From positions 1,178,001 through 1,242,000 of the forward strand of contig NZ_CP119572.1 in the NCBI RefSeq assembly GCF_029278605.1: DNA of 64,000 bases. Direction: 5' to 3'. Shown here piece after piece: positions 27,657 through 36,378 of this stretch. This stretch comes from Cupriavidus sp. WKF15 (GTDB lineage: Bacteria > Pseudomonadota > Gammaproteobacteria > Burkholderiales > Burkholderiaceae). The position numbers and the translations under genes are program-made. Below the pieces are notes generated by a model. That model made no database searches. It was not told the DNA's origin and was given only the letters and a program-made list of their open reading frames with translations. Within the stretch, counting starts at the first letter, position 1; every line of letters begins with the position of its first letter.

Positions 27657-27967
27657 GAACTCGAACCCTTGTCGGGCAGCGTGTCGGTCTCCCGGGCAAA
27701 CCAGGCCGCGGCTTTTGCAAGTATCTCCCTCTCCATTTTGAGTTGCCGGTTCTCACGGCGCAGCCGCGTGAGTTCCTGGCGCTCCGCCGTGGTCAGGCCG
27801 TCCTGACGAACGCCGGCATCGCGATCCGCTTGGGCAACCCAGTTGTAGATCGTCTGGGCCGTGGGTTCGAACTCCTTGGCCAGATCCTCCGGACGGCGAC
27901 CTGCATGGACCAAGTCAACCATTTGCTGACGGAAGACCGCACTGTACGGTGGGCGCGTTTTCGGCAT
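27653..27967 (-). CDS. IS3-family transposase OrfA (element 2)
   Basis: The 104-aa protein has an HTH (RRPEDLAKEFEPTAQTIYNW) and a leucine-zipper-like coil (ELTRLRRENRQLKMEREIL), the standard OrfA layout. It starts with ATG 56 bp inside the outer repeat end and overlaps OrfB by 4 bases. Confidence 0.88.
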   Translation of the reverse strand: MPKTRPPYSAVFRQQMVDLVHAGRRPEDLAKEFEPTAQTIYNWVAQADRDAGVRQDGLTTAERQELTRLRRENRQLKMEREILAKAAAWFARETDTLPDKGSSS

Positions 27968-28028
27968 GGTGCACCTCCTGCTTACTCAAGATAGGCACTG
28001 TCCGAAAAAGCGGGTCACCTCCACACCG

Positions 28029-28548
28029 CGAGCGACAAAAAGTAACCAAAAAGCGCGTTTACTTGCCCTAGCGGGCGAATATTGATCGTAGTGTGCTGCG
28101 GGTGTTGTACGGGGATGGGCTTCAGAGAGTGCCTGGCTGCCTGCCGCGTGGTGCGCGTCCGCCGGTAGGCTTTCAGGCAATGATTGAACGAGCCCCGAAA
28201 CTGTCCGTGGACCCTGCTGCTACCGCCATCATGTAATCGCCTTCGGCTGCGCTACGCGCAGAGCCCTGGTCTGAGCACCCAGGCCGCAGCCGAATGGCGC
28301 CAACGATCGTGCCGAGACACAGCTCGAAGCGCTTGCGACGTTGATGCCCGTGGTCTACCGACTAGGACGCGCGCGCAGCGCAGCCGTAGGCGTCCCACCA
28401 CTGACGCTCTTGGAACGCTGTACCCGAGCCCTACATGGAGATCGTACAAGAGCCGGTTATCGGAGGCACTGAACGGGCAACCAAGCCTCGCGAGACCAAA
28501 GCCGCTTGAAAACAAGAAGCGCATCGTTGATGGCCAGCCGCCAGGCGA
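28029..28548. other. non-coding spacer between inverted copies of the dispersed repeat
   Basis: The stretch begins with the right part of repeat copy A (28029-28057) and ends at copy B. The roughly 490 bp between have no supported gene; the open frames on both strands lack motifs and ribosome sites. The paired inverted copies make this look like one long repeat unit rather than unique sequence. Confidence 0.5.
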
Positions 28549-28642
28549 CGCGCTTCTTGCCTACTTCTTGTCGCTCGGACAAGAAGTAGGTCGCCGGCTA
28601 CGCCGGCGAAACAGCGGCGCCTGCCAAGCACGATAATCCGAT
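28549..28642 (-). repeat. dispersed intergenic repeat, copy B
   Basis: Read on the minus strand it gives CTTGGCAGGCGCCGCTG, CGCCGGCGTAGCCGGCG and the intact hairpin ACTTCTTGTCCGAGCGACAA that continues GAAGT. It is inverted relative to copy A and shows the uninterrupted form of the hairpin that copy A lost. A further short piece (CGCCGGCGAAACAGC) lies at about 28667-28681. Confidence 0.75.
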
Positions 28643-28737
28643 CCTTCATTGAAGGGCCCCGCCGGCCCCGCCGGCGAAACAGCAGCGCGCAGCCCGCGAG
28701 TTCAGTGCGCTGCCGGCGAGCCCTGGCGATCAGGATA

Positions 28738-28771
28738 GATAAAAAAAAGCGCCCTCCACAGCGGAGAGCGC
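28738..28771 (-). terminator. intrinsic terminator of the BKACE-Bug operon
   Basis: On the minus strand GCGCTCTCC (28771-28763) pairs with GGAGGGCGC (28757-28749), one G-T pair, then a run of eight T. It ends the minus-strand operon. Confidence 0.8.
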
Positions 28772-28805
28772 CTCCCAACCACCAGATACCAGTCAACCCA
28801 TCCCA

Positions 28806-29783
28806 TCAAGGCTTGATATCGAACGCCTTGACTATCTGCCCATTCCTCTCATACTCCGCCCGCAGCGACTGACTAAGCTGAGGCAGTGTCTGTGCCGCCA
28901 TCGGCTCATAGCCGAGCGCTTCCATCCGGTCGTGCACCTTGGGGGTCGCAGCCGCCTTATAGGCCGCCGACTGGATCTTCTGCGCCAGTTCAACCGGAAC
29001 CTGCGCGGACGTGATGACCCCGATCCAGTTGCTGAAGTCCATATCCGCATACCCAAGTTCGGCAAAGGTCGGCACCTGCGGCAGCAGCGGCGAGCGATTC
29101 CTGGAAGCCACCGCATAAGCCTGCACCTTGCCCGCCTTGATCATCGGCAACGACGTCACCATGCCGTCGTACATGACCGCGATCTGGCCGCCCATGACCT
29201 GGGCCAAGGCCGGCCCCGAGCCGGCGAACGGCACGTGCTGCAGGTCCATCCCGGCCTTCTGGTTCATGATCATGCCTGCATAGTGCGACGCCGTGCCCGC
29301 GCTGTAGGACGCGAAACTCAGCTTGCCAGGATTGGCTTTGACATAGCTGACGAGGGAGGGCAGGTCTTTGGCAGGCAGCGTCGGCGCACCGACCAGTACC
29401 ATGCGCGAGCGCGCCACGGCGGCTACGGGACGGATGTCCTTCATGGTGTCGTATGACGCCTTCATTACGTGCGGGACTTCCGTCAGCACGTTGGTGGCGG
29501 TCACCATGATGGTCTGGCCGTCCGCCGGCGCGGCCAGCAGCGTGTTGATGGCGATGCCGCCGCCCGCACCCGGCTTGTTGTCGACGATGACCGGCTGCCC
29601 GAGGTCCGCGGATAGCTGGTCGGCCAGCAGCCGGGCCATGACGTCCATGGTGCCGCCGGCAGGGGCCGGCACCAGCATGCGCACCGGCTTGTTGGTCCAG
29701 GCCATGGCCGCGGGCATGGCCAGGGCCATGACGGTGGCGAGCGTGGCACGGCGCATGCGAAGCAGGGCTGGGCGTTTCTTCAT
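28806..29783 (-). CDS. Bug-family (TctC-like) periplasmic receptor
   Basis: The 325-aa protein has a signal peptide (MKKRPALLRMRR, hydrophobic stretch, cut near AMAWT) and Bug motifs LVPAPAGGTMDVMARLLADQ, VIVDNKPGAGGG and PFAGSGPALAQVMGGQ. It binds an unknown carboxylate. It is the last of four minus-strand genes beginning with the BKACE enzyme, so its ligand is probably the precursor of that enzyme's beta-keto substrate (inference). Confidence 0.9.
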   Translation of the reverse strand: MKKRPALLRMRRATLATVMALAMPAAMAWTNKPVRMLVPAPAGGTMDVMARLLADQLSADLGQPVIVDNKPGAGGGIAINTLLAAPADGQTIMVTATNVLTEVPHVMKASYDTMKDIRPVAAVARSRMVLVGAPTLPAKDLPSLVSYVKANPGKLSFASYSAGTASHYAGMIMNQKAGMDLQHVPFAGSGPALAQVMGGQIAVMYDGMVTSLPMIKAGKVQAYAVASRNRSPLLPQVPTFAELGYADMDFSNWIGVITSAQVPVELAQKIQSAAYKAAATPKVHDRMEALGYEPMAAQTLPQLSQSLRAEYERNGQIVKAFDIKP

Positions 29784-29913
29784 GTTGTGTTGTCTCCGTT
29801 ATTGGTATGCGACATGTGAAGGCGCCCGCGTCCCGCAACTGCGGGCGCGGGCGCGGGGTGCTGCGGATGATGTCGATGCGGGACTGACTTCGTCCCGTTC
29901 AGCAAGCGGCGAT

Positions 29914-30612
29914 TCAGGCGGCGGCGCGTGTGGCGATCTGCTTTGCGCGCGCCAGCGCGCGCAGCATGGCTTCCAGCAGCGCGGCCGGCGGACGCGATCC
30001 CGACACGCTGTGCGTGCCGTTGAAGACAAAGTGCGGCACGCCAAGTCCGTTGCGCGGCGGCGCATCCTCGGGGCCGTGCAGCGCAGGCAGCCAGTCCAGG
30101 TCGTGCCGCACCGGCGTGCCGGCGTTGCCGGGCGTGTTGATGCCGCACTCGATCAGCGCGTCGCTCAGCACTTGCCCGTCGCCAATGTTCTGGGCACGGA
30201 TGAAGTAGCGCGTGAACAGATTGTCGACCAGAGCCGTGGCCGCGTCCGCACCGTCTTGCTGGCGGACGAAACGCACCAGCCGATGTGCCAGCAGCGTATT
30301 GGGAAAGGTCTCGATGCGGTCCAGTGCCAGCGTCAGGCCGGCTTCGCGTGCCGCATGGCAGACCTGCGCCTGGCGCACGGCGACCGCCTGCGGGCTGCCT
30401 AGCCGCGCCACGTAGAAGTCGCGATAGGGAATGCCATCGGGCGGCGTGGCGGGAATGAGCGGATAAGAGCGCCATTCCACCTGCACGGTAACGTCAGGGC
30501 GCTCGCGCGCGAGCAGGTCGATGGCGGATTCAAGATGCCGTTTGCCGATCAGGCACCACGGGCAGATCAGGTCGAAGTAGGCTTCGACCGACAGGATGTT
30601 GGTTGGAGTCAT
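29914..30612 (-). CDS. DsbA-family oxidoreductase (FrnE-like)
   Basis: The 232-aa thioredoxin-fold protein has the active-site CPWC (YFDLICPWCLIGKRHLE, residues about 12-28), a helical insert and the cis-Pro region GVPHFVFNGTHSVSG. It has no signal peptide and so is cytoplasmic, like FrnE or HCCA isomerase-type members. Start at ATG 30612. It may act as a thiol oxidoreductase or glutathione-dependent isomerase in the pathway. Confidence 0.88.
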   Translation of the reverse strand: MTPTNILSVEAYFDLICPWCLIGKRHLESAIDLLARERPDVTVQVEWRSYPLIPATPPDGIPYRDFYVARLGSPQAVAVRQAQVCHAAREAGLTLALDRIETFPNTLLAHRLVRFVRQQDGADAATALVDNLFTRYFIRAQNIGDGQVLSDALIECGINTPGNAGTPVRHDLDWLPALHGPEDAPPRNGLGVPHFVFNGTHSVSGSRPPAALLEAMLRALARAKQIATRAAA

Positions 30613-30662
30613 GGCGACAGCGGGAATCCGCCGGAGAAAGGGGCGCGAGGGGCGCGGCGCGG

Positions 30663-30863
30663 TCAGGCGCGCGGCGCCGGCGCGCTGCGGTTCGGGCGGC
30701 GCGCGGGCAGCGACGCCATCACCTCGGCGCGCTGGCCATCGGTCATCTGTTCCCAGCGGCCGATCTCTACGAGGGTCCTGCCGCAGCCCTGGCAATACTT
30801 GCCCGCCTGGTCCATGCGGCAGATGTTGATGCAGGGGTTCGCGACGGAAATGGACGGGTTCAT
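30663..30863 (-). CDS. DUF1289 small cysteine-rich protein
   Basis: The 66-aa protein has the DUF1289 pattern: SPCINIC-like NPCINICRMD, YCQGCGRTLVEIGRW and a final helix. Four cysteines probably bind a metal or an Fe-S centre. The ATG at 30863 is used because the domain begins right after it. Function unknown; it lies between the BKACE and DsbA-like genes. Confidence 0.85.
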   Translation of the reverse strand: MNPSISVANPCINICRMDQAGKYCQGCGRTLVEIGRWEQMTDGQRAEVMASLPARRPNRSAPAPRA

Positions 30864-30954
30864 GGCTTGGGTCACTGGCGATGGCGAGCGCGAGGTGCGA
30901 TGGCGAGGGATGCCGGCCGGCACAGGGCACGCGCCCTGGCCGGCCGGCAGTCCA

Positions 30955-32013
30955 TCAGGCGGCCTTGCGCAGCGGCAGGTTCTTCTGGCCGGCCTTGCGG
31001 TTGGGCGCCATGCCGTTGGCTTCGAGCGTCTCGTCGGCGCTGTCGTACCAGGTGCCGATGCGGTAGATCTCGCGCGCTTCCTTGCCCGAAGCGATCTCGC
31101 GGCCCAGTTCCTTGGCCACGCGCACGCACTGCTCGATCTGCTGCACCGAGGTCATGCGGTTGCCGTGCTGGTCGATGATGGTGTCCTCGATGCCGCAGCG
31201 CGGGTGCAGGCCCATGGACATCGCCATCATGTTGAACGGCAGCACGTTCTTCAGCAGCGACTCGGCGGTCAGCGTGCAGCCGTCTGGCGCGCGATGCACG
31301 AAGTTGAAGAAGTTGAACGGGTTGGGGCCGTCGAAGCCGCCGCCGATGCCGATCCACGTCAGGTTCAGCGGACCCTTGTACAGGCCGGCGCGCACCATGC
31401 GCTCCAGCGTTTCCAGCGCGTGGATGCCGGTCAGCTGGAAGTGCGGCTGGATGCCGGCGTTGCTCAGGCGGCGCAGGTGCTCTTCGACCCAGCCCGGGCC
31501 GGCCGGCACCGTCATTTCGCGGTAGGCCTCGACGTAGGCGGGGTGCGACAGCGATGTACCCGCGAGGTATTCGGGGTACAGCAGCTCCATGATGTTCATC
31601 TGCGTGGTGTTGATCGCCACGGTGACCTGGTCCGGCTTCGGGTCGAGATCGGCCAGCATGTGGCGCGTATCGTCCGACAGCCACTTGGCTGCCTGGCCGT
31701 CGTCTTCCGGCGCGAACGAGATCGAGCCGCCGACCTGGATGATCATGTCCGGCACCGCGGCGCGCACGCCGGCGATCAGCTCGTTGAACTTGGACAGTCG
31801 CTTGGAGCCCTTGCCGTCGAGTTCGCGTACGTGCAGGTGCAGCACGGTGGCGCCGGCGTTGTAGCAATCCACGGCCTTCTGCACCTGCTCTTCCATGGTC
31901 ACCGGAATGTCTTCCGGGAAGTCGGCGGGCATCCACTCGGGGCCGTACGGGGCCACGGTGATGACCACTTTGTCCTGGTTCTCGGGGTGCAGGGAATCGT
32001 CGAGGAATTGCAT
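30955..32013 (-). CDS. BKACE-family beta-keto acid cleavage enzyme (DUF849)
   Basis: The 352-aa TIM-barrel enzyme has the zinc site HLHVRELDG (HxH), VITVAPYGPEWMP at the start, IIQVGGSIS and GIGGGFDG. BKACE enzymes condense a beta-keto acid with acetyl-CoA to give acetoacetate and a new CoA ester; known substrates include 3-keto-5-aminohexanoate and dehydrocarnitine. The ATG at 32013 follows CAGGAG. First gene of the operon, divergent from an AraC gene. Confidence 0.9.
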   Translation of the reverse strand: MQFLDDSLHPENQDKVVITVAPYGPEWMPADFPEDIPVTMEEQVQKAVDCYNAGATVLHLHVRELDGKGSKRLSKFNELIAGVRAAVPDMIIQVGGSISFAPEDDGQAAKWLSDDTRHMLADLDPKPDQVTVAINTTQMNIMELLYPEYLAGTSLSHPAYVEAYREMTVPAGPGWVEEHLRRLSNAGIQPHFQLTGIHALETLERMVRAGLYKGPLNLTWIGIGGGFDGPNPFNFFNFVHRAPDGCTLTAESLLKNVLPFNMMAMSMGLHPRCGIEDTIIDQHGNRMTSVQQIEQCVRVAKELGREIASGKEAREIYRIGTWYDSADETLEANGMAPNRKAGQKNLPLRKAA

Positions 32014-32122
32014 TGCGTTGCTCCTGAATGTGCGTGGCTGCGGACGCTCTGTGCTGCCGTCTTGCCTTGTCCTGGGAACTGTCGTTCCGGTGACCGAAGT
32101 ATCGGCGAATGGTGTGGAGGAA

Positions 32123-32175
32123 TTTGACGATTCGGGACGCACGATTTACATTTCGGGACAGTCAGGGAAAACGCG
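32123..32175. promoter_or_regulatory. 53-bp operator-like element, copy 1 (BKACE/araC intergenic)
   Basis: It starts TTTGAC, has CGGGAC at 32133 and again at 32154 (21 bp apart), and ends GGGAAAACGCG directly before the ATG at 32176. A second copy is at 45260-45312, with 42 of 53 positions identical and the CGGGAC units at identical spacing. It lies about 110 bp upstream of the BKACE start and overlaps the araC ribosome site. Confidence 0.6.
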
Positions 32176-33192
32176 ATGTCCTACTACCTTCGCAGTGCCA
32201 GCCTTACCAACTATGTGGAAGTGGCCCGCGCCGTGGGCCTCGATCCGCATCAGCAGATGCGCGCGGCCAAGATCAGCCGCGACGTGCTGCTGGATCCTGA
32301 TATTCGCATTCCGGCGAAGAAGGTGGGCCGCCTGCTGGACGACTCGGCGCGCGCGGCGCAGGTCGACGATTTCGGGCTGCGCATGGCGGAGTTGCGCCAG
32401 TTCTCCAACCTCGGCCCGCTGGCTTTCGTCGTCCGTGAACAGCCGACGCTGCGGCGGGCGCTGGAGTCGATGGTGCGCTACATGGGCTTGCAGAACGAGG
32501 CGCTTGCGATGCGCATCGAAGAGTCCGAGGGCCTGCTGATGATCCGCCTGCATATCCTCAACGACGAGCCGGGGACGCTGCGCCAGGCCACCGATCTTGC
32601 GGTCGGCGTGATCTACCGCATGCTGAGCGTGTTCCTCGGCGCATCGTGGCGGCCGCGCAGCATCTGCTTCACGCATGCGGCGCCAGCGAGCCAGGCCACC
32701 TTCCTGCGGGTTTTCGGCATGCCGAGCCTGTTCAACCAGGACTTCGACGGCATCGTCTGCGTTGCTGCCGATCTTGAAGGGCCACTGCCTTCGTATGACC
32801 CGGTCATGGCGCATCAGGTAAAGCGCTACCTCGGCACGCTGCTGGCCCAGGCAAACACCACCTTGCCTGACAAGGTGCGTGAGCTGGTCCATGTGCTGCT
32901 GCCGTCCGGCATGTGCTCGGTCGACCGCGTGGCGCAGCACATTGGCGTGGACCGCCGCACGGTGCACCGGCGGCTGATGCAGGAAAACACCAGCTATTCG
33001 GATATCGTCAATGGTGTCCGTGCGACCCTGGTGGTGCGCTATATCGACAACCGCGAGCGTCCGCTGTCCGAAGTCGCCACCTTGCTGGGCTTCTCGTCGC
33101 TGAGCGCGTTCTCGCGCTGGTTTGGAAGCCAGTTCGGCTGCAGCGTGTCGAAATGGCGCGCGCGGCAGGAGGAAGCGCGGAACAACATGTAG
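32176..33192 (+). CDS. AraC-family regulator with arabinose-binding-like N-domain
   Basis: The 338-aa protein has an OruR-type ligand domain (MAELRQFSNLGPLAFVVREQ and a partly degenerate core) and a C-terminal double HTH (VDRVAQHIGVDRRTVHRRL; LSEVATLLGFSSLSAFSRWF). It diverges from the BKACE operon across the 53-bp element, which abuts its start codon, implying control of the operon and of itself. Confidence 0.9.
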   Translation: MSYYLRSASLTNYVEVARAVGLDPHQQMRAAKISRDVLLDPDIRIPAKKVGRLLDDSARAAQVDDFGLRMAELRQFSNLGPLAFVVREQPTLRRALESMVRYMGLQNEALAMRIEESEGLLMIRLHILNDEPGTLRQATDLAVGVIYRMLSVFLGASWRPRSICFTHAAPASQATFLRVFGMPSLFNQDFDGIVCVAADLEGPLPSYDPVMAHQVKRYLGTLLAQANTTLPDKVRELVHVLLPSGMCSVDRVAQHIGVDRRTVHRRLMQENTSYSDIVNGVRATLVVRYIDNRERPLSEVATLLGFSSLSAFSRWFGSQFGCSVSKWRARQEEARNNM

Positions 33193-33275
33193 CAGACCGG
33201 TTCTCACCACGTGGCGGCTGTGACAGAATGCACCAGCCGCCACCTTTTCATCGCACGCATTGCCAGCGCCCCCGC

Positions 33276-34292
33276 GTGAATGACGTGAACGACGTGAACG
33301 ACTTCTCCGCCACCGTCCCCATTTCCGTCGTCAACGGATTCCTGTCCGGCGCCGATCCCGCGGCGATGGCGCGGATGGCCGAGTGCTCGGGCATTGCCTC
33401 CGAGTTGCTGGCCGAGCCGGCCGCACGGGTCACGCAGGAGCAGTTCTCGACGCTGTACCGCCTGCTTGCCAAGGAACTGGACGACGAAATGCCCGGCATC
33501 TTCAGCCGGCCATTGCGCAACGGCACGCTCAAGTACCTCTGCCTGAGCCTGCTCGATGCGCCAAGGCTGGAAGTCGCGCTGCGCCGCTTCGGGCAGTTCT
33601 TCCACCTGATCCTGGACGACTTCCGCATGGCCTCCCGGCGCGAGGATGCGAGCGGCATCGTCGAGCTGGTGGACAACCCGGCCGGCCCGGCCGCGAGCAT
33701 GCTGGGGCGCGAACTGATGCTCAAGCTCGTGCATGGCGTGGCGTCGTGGCTGATCCGCCAGCGCATACCGTTGCAGGCGGTCGAGTTGCCGGACACGCGG
33801 CCGGCGCTCGCCAGTGACCATCTCTACCTGTTCCCGGGACCCGTGCATTTCGACCGCCAGCACACGCGGCTGGTCTTCGATGCCGCCTATCTCGACCTGC
33901 CCATCCGGCAACGCAAGCCCGATCTGGAGAAATTCCTCGCGCGCGCGCCGGAGGACTGGATCTTCGTCTCGTTCGCCGAGGAAATGACCTGCCACCGCGT
34001 GCGCCAGCACGTGGCCGACTGCCTGCCGGCGTCGCCAACCATCGATGCGGTGGCGCAGGCGCTGCACCAGTCGGTGCGCACGCTGTGCCGGCGGCTGTCG
34101 GCCGAAGGCACCACCTTCCAGGCCATCAAGGACGAGGTGAGGCGCGACATCGCGATCCGGCGTCTCACGCGCTCCGAAGACCCGATCGCGGCCATTGCCT
34201 TCGACGTTGGCTTCGACAATCCCACCGCCTTTCATCGCGCCTTCCGCCACTGGACAGGCAGCACGCCAAACGCCTACCGGCGCGCCTTGTGA
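33276..34292 (+). CDS. AraC-family regulator
   Basis: The 338-aa protein has an N-terminal ligand domain (TLYRLLAKELDDEMPGIFSR, KYLCLSLLDAPRLEVALRRF) and a C-terminal HTH pair (IDAVAQALHQSVRTLCRRL; IAAIAFDVGFDNPTAFHRAF). The start is the first of three GTG codons in a 9-bp repeat (VNDVNDVND, 33276-33302); an upstream in-frame ATG near 33227 is possible. It lies just upstream of the PHA-related operon, with an inverted repeat in between, and probably controls it. Confidence 0.87.
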   Translation: MNDVNDVNDFSATVPISVVNGFLSGADPAAMARMAECSGIASELLAEPAARVTQEQFSTLYRLLAKELDDEMPGIFSRPLRNGTLKYLCLSLLDAPRLEVALRRFGQFFHLILDDFRMASRREDASGIVELVDNPAGPAASMLGRELMLKLVHGVASWLIRQRIPLQAVELPDTRPALASDHLYLFPGPVHFDRQHTRLVFDAAYLDLPIRQRKPDLEKFLARAPEDWIFVSFAEEMTCHRVRQHVADCLPASPTIDAVAQALHQSVRTLCRRLSAEGTTFQAIKDEVRRDIAIRRLTRSEDPIAAIAFDVGFDNPTAFHRAFRHWTGSTPNAYRRAL

Positions 34293-34326
34293 GCGCGCGC
34301 GGCGGCTGGCAAGGCTGGCCGCCGAC

Positions 34327-34412
34327 TGACAAATCCTGCCACCTCGGGCGCTTCTGACGCCGCACTCACTGTGCGCCGGCCGCGGCATTGTGCAATGCGG
34401 CAGGATTTGTCA
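34327..34412. promoter_or_regulatory. perfect 14-bp inverted repeat upstream of the PHA-related operon
   Basis: TGACAAATCCTGCC at 34327-34340 and its exact complement GGCAGGATTTGTCA at 34399-34412 have centres 72 bp apart. They lie between the AraC gene and the acyl-CoA dehydrogenase start (34538). The spacing is too wide for a terminator hairpin and fits two bound regulator dimers with DNA looping (inference). Confidence 0.55.
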
Positions 34413-34537
34413 TTCAAAGGGCGGGTTTGGGTAATCGCTTTCGCTTGGATGCCCCTTACGATCAGGGTCATCAATGATGTCGCAGCGCCGCGGGCATGGA
34501 GCCGGAGCCGACGCTGCATCGCCGCGAGAGGAACGAG

Positions 34538-36340
34538 ATGAGCTATACCGCGCCCACCAAGGACATGCTGTTCGCCATGCGCGAACTGGCCGGACTGACA
34601 AAGATTGCCACGCTGCCGGGCTACGAAGATGCCACGCCGGAGACGGTCGAGGCCGTGCTCGAGGAAGCCGCGAAGTTCCACGGCGAAGTGCTGGCACCGC
34701 TGAACGTTGCCGGCGACCGCCAGCCGAGCAGCTGGAACGGCGGCCAGGTCACGACCACCGAAGGCTTTCGCGAGGCGTTCCGCCAGTTCGGCGAGGGCGG
34801 CTGGCAGGGCATTGTGCATCCGGCCGAGTTCGGCGGCCAGGGTCTGCCCAAGCTGGTGGCCGCGCCGTGCATCGAGATGATGAACGCGGCCAACATGTCG
34901 TTTGCGCTGTGCCCGCTGCTGACCGACGGCGCTATCGAGGCGCTGCTCACGGCCGGCTCGGACGAACTCAAGCAGCGCTACCTGCCGCGCCTGATCGCCG
35001 GCGAGTGGACCGGCACCATGAACCTGACCGAGCCGCAGGCCGGCTCCGACCTGGCCCTGGTGCGCACCCGCGCCGAGCGGCAGGCGGACGGTACCTACAA
35101 GGTGTCCGGCACCAAGATCTTCATCACCTACGGTGAGCACGACATGGCCGAGAACATCGTGCACCTGGTGCTGGCGCGCACGCCGGACGCGCCCGAAGGC
35201 GTGAAGGGCATCTCGCTGTTCCTGGTGCCGAAGTTCCTGGTCAATGACGATGGTTCGCTGGGCGCGCGCAACGACGTGGAGTGCGTGTCGATCGAGCACA
35301 AGCTCGGCATCAAGGCGAGCCCGACCGCGGTGCTGCAGTTCGGCGACCACGGCGGCGCCACCGGCTACCTGATCGGTGAAGAGAACCGCGGCCTGGAGTA
35401 CATGTTCGTGATGATGAACGCCGCGCGCTTCGGCGTCGGCGTGCAAGGCATCGCCATCTCCGACCGCGCGTACCAGCAGGCCGTGGCCTATGCGAAGGAG
35501 CGCGTGCAGAGCCGCCCGGTCGATGGCTCCGCCAAGGACGCCGTGGCGATCATCCGGCATCCCGACGTGCGCCGCATGCTGACCGAGATGCGCGCGCTCA
35601 CCGAAGGCGCACGCGCGCTGGCCCTGGTGGCCGCGGGCTACTCCGACCTCGCGCACCAGTCGCCGGACGCCGAGACGCGTGCCCGCTTTGGCGCGGCCTA
35701 CGAATACCTGGTGCCCGTCATCAAGGGCTGGAGCACCGAGATGTCGCTGGAGGTGACCAGCCTCGGCGTGCAGGTGCATGGCGGCATGGGCTTCATCGAA
35801 GAGACCGGCGCGGCGCAGCACTACCGCGACGCGCGCATCCTGCCGATCTACGAAGGCACCACGGCGATCCAGGCCAATGACCTCATCGGCCGCAAGACCG
35901 TGCGCGATGGCGGGGCGGCGGCGCGAGGCATTCTCGCCGAGATCGACAAGACGCTGGAGGCACTGAAGGAATATGCCGACGGCTGCCGGAACGCGGCATG
36001 CAGCGCCATGCTGATGCGCCTTGGCGTTGCGCGCCTGGCCCTGGGCAATGCGGTGGATCACGTGCTGGAGAACACCCGCAAGGACCCGAATGCCGTGTTC
36101 GGCACGAGCGTGGCGTACCTGAAGCTGACCGGCATCGTGCTGACGGGCTGGCAGATGGCGCGCGCGCTGATCGTGGCAACGCAGAAGCGTGCCGAGGACG
36201 AGGCGTTCTACGGCGCCAAGATCGCGACCGCGGAGTACTTCGCCAACCACATCCTGCCGCGTGCTTCCGCGCTGGAAGCAGCCGTCACCAGCACGACGGG
36301 CCAGGACGGCTTCCTGGCGCTGGACGAAGCCTGCTTCTGA
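34538..36340 (+). CDS. Acyl-CoA dehydrogenase (600-aa FadE/DmdC type)
   Basis: The protein has the ACAD order: N-terminal helices, then GTMNLTEPQAGSDLALVRTR (flavin region), ISLFLVPKFL, the catalytic-Glu region QVHGGMGFIEETG... RDARILPIYEGTTAIQAND and a C-terminal extension found in DmdC-like members. It oxidises an acyl-CoA to the 2-enoyl-CoA. A GAGAGGAA site precedes ATG 34538. First gene of an operon with MaoC, PHA synthase, phasin and depolymerase. Confidence 0.92.
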   Translation: MSYTAPTKDMLFAMRELAGLTKIATLPGYEDATPETVEAVLEEAAKFHGEVLAPLNVAGDRQPSSWNGGQVTTTEGFREAFRQFGEGGWQGIVHPAEFGGQGLPKLVAAPCIEMMNAANMSFALCPLLTDGAIEALLTAGSDELKQRYLPRLIAGEWTGTMNLTEPQAGSDLALVRTRAERQADGTYKVSGTKIFITYGEHDMAENIVHLVLARTPDAPEGVKGISLFLVPKFLVNDDGSLGARNDVECVSIEHKLGIKASPTAVLQFGDHGGATGYLIGEENRGLEYMFVMMNAARFGVGVQGIAISDRAYQQAVAYAKERVQSRPVDGSAKDAVAIIRHPDVRRMLTEMRALTEGARALALVAAGYSDLAHQSPDAETRARFGAAYEYLVPVIKGWSTEMSLEVTSLGVQVHGGMGFIEETGAAQHYRDARILPIYEGTTAIQANDLIGRKTVRDGGAAARGILAEIDKTLEALKEYADGCRNAACSAMLMRLGVARLALGNAVDHVLENTRKDPNAVFGTSVAYLKLTGIVLTGWQMARALIVATQKRAEDEAFYGAKIATAEYFANHILPRASALEAAVTSTTGQDGFLALDEACF

Positions 36341-36378
36341 GGCGGCAGGCCGGAATACAAGTCAAGGAAGGGAAGAAG

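Larger units (their letters stand above)
26710..28023 (-). mobile_element. IS3-family insertion sequence, element 2
   Basis: The 1314-bp element has imperfect inverted repeats: TGGGGTTGCCCCGTTTCATC at 26710 and, on the other strand at 28023, TGGAGGTGACCCGCTTTTTC; 20 of the first 26 positions match. CAC at 26707-26709 and 28024-28026 is a 3-bp target duplication. It lies 5 bp from element 1 and is of a different subgroup. Confidence 0.85.

Noticed and set aside
25061..28023. composite transposon formed by the two IS elements
   Set aside because: The elements belong to different subgroups, have different ends, are only 5 bp apart and carry no cargo.
28431..28796. 121-codon minus-strand frame with VLGRRRCFAG
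   Set aside because: The same peptide appears wherever the dispersed repeat is read in this frame (24933, 41572); it is repeat-derived, not a gene.
34274..36250. 658-codon open frame on the minus strand across the acyl-CoA dehydrogenase gene
   Set aside because: Same reason: antisense shadow without motifs or ribosome site.
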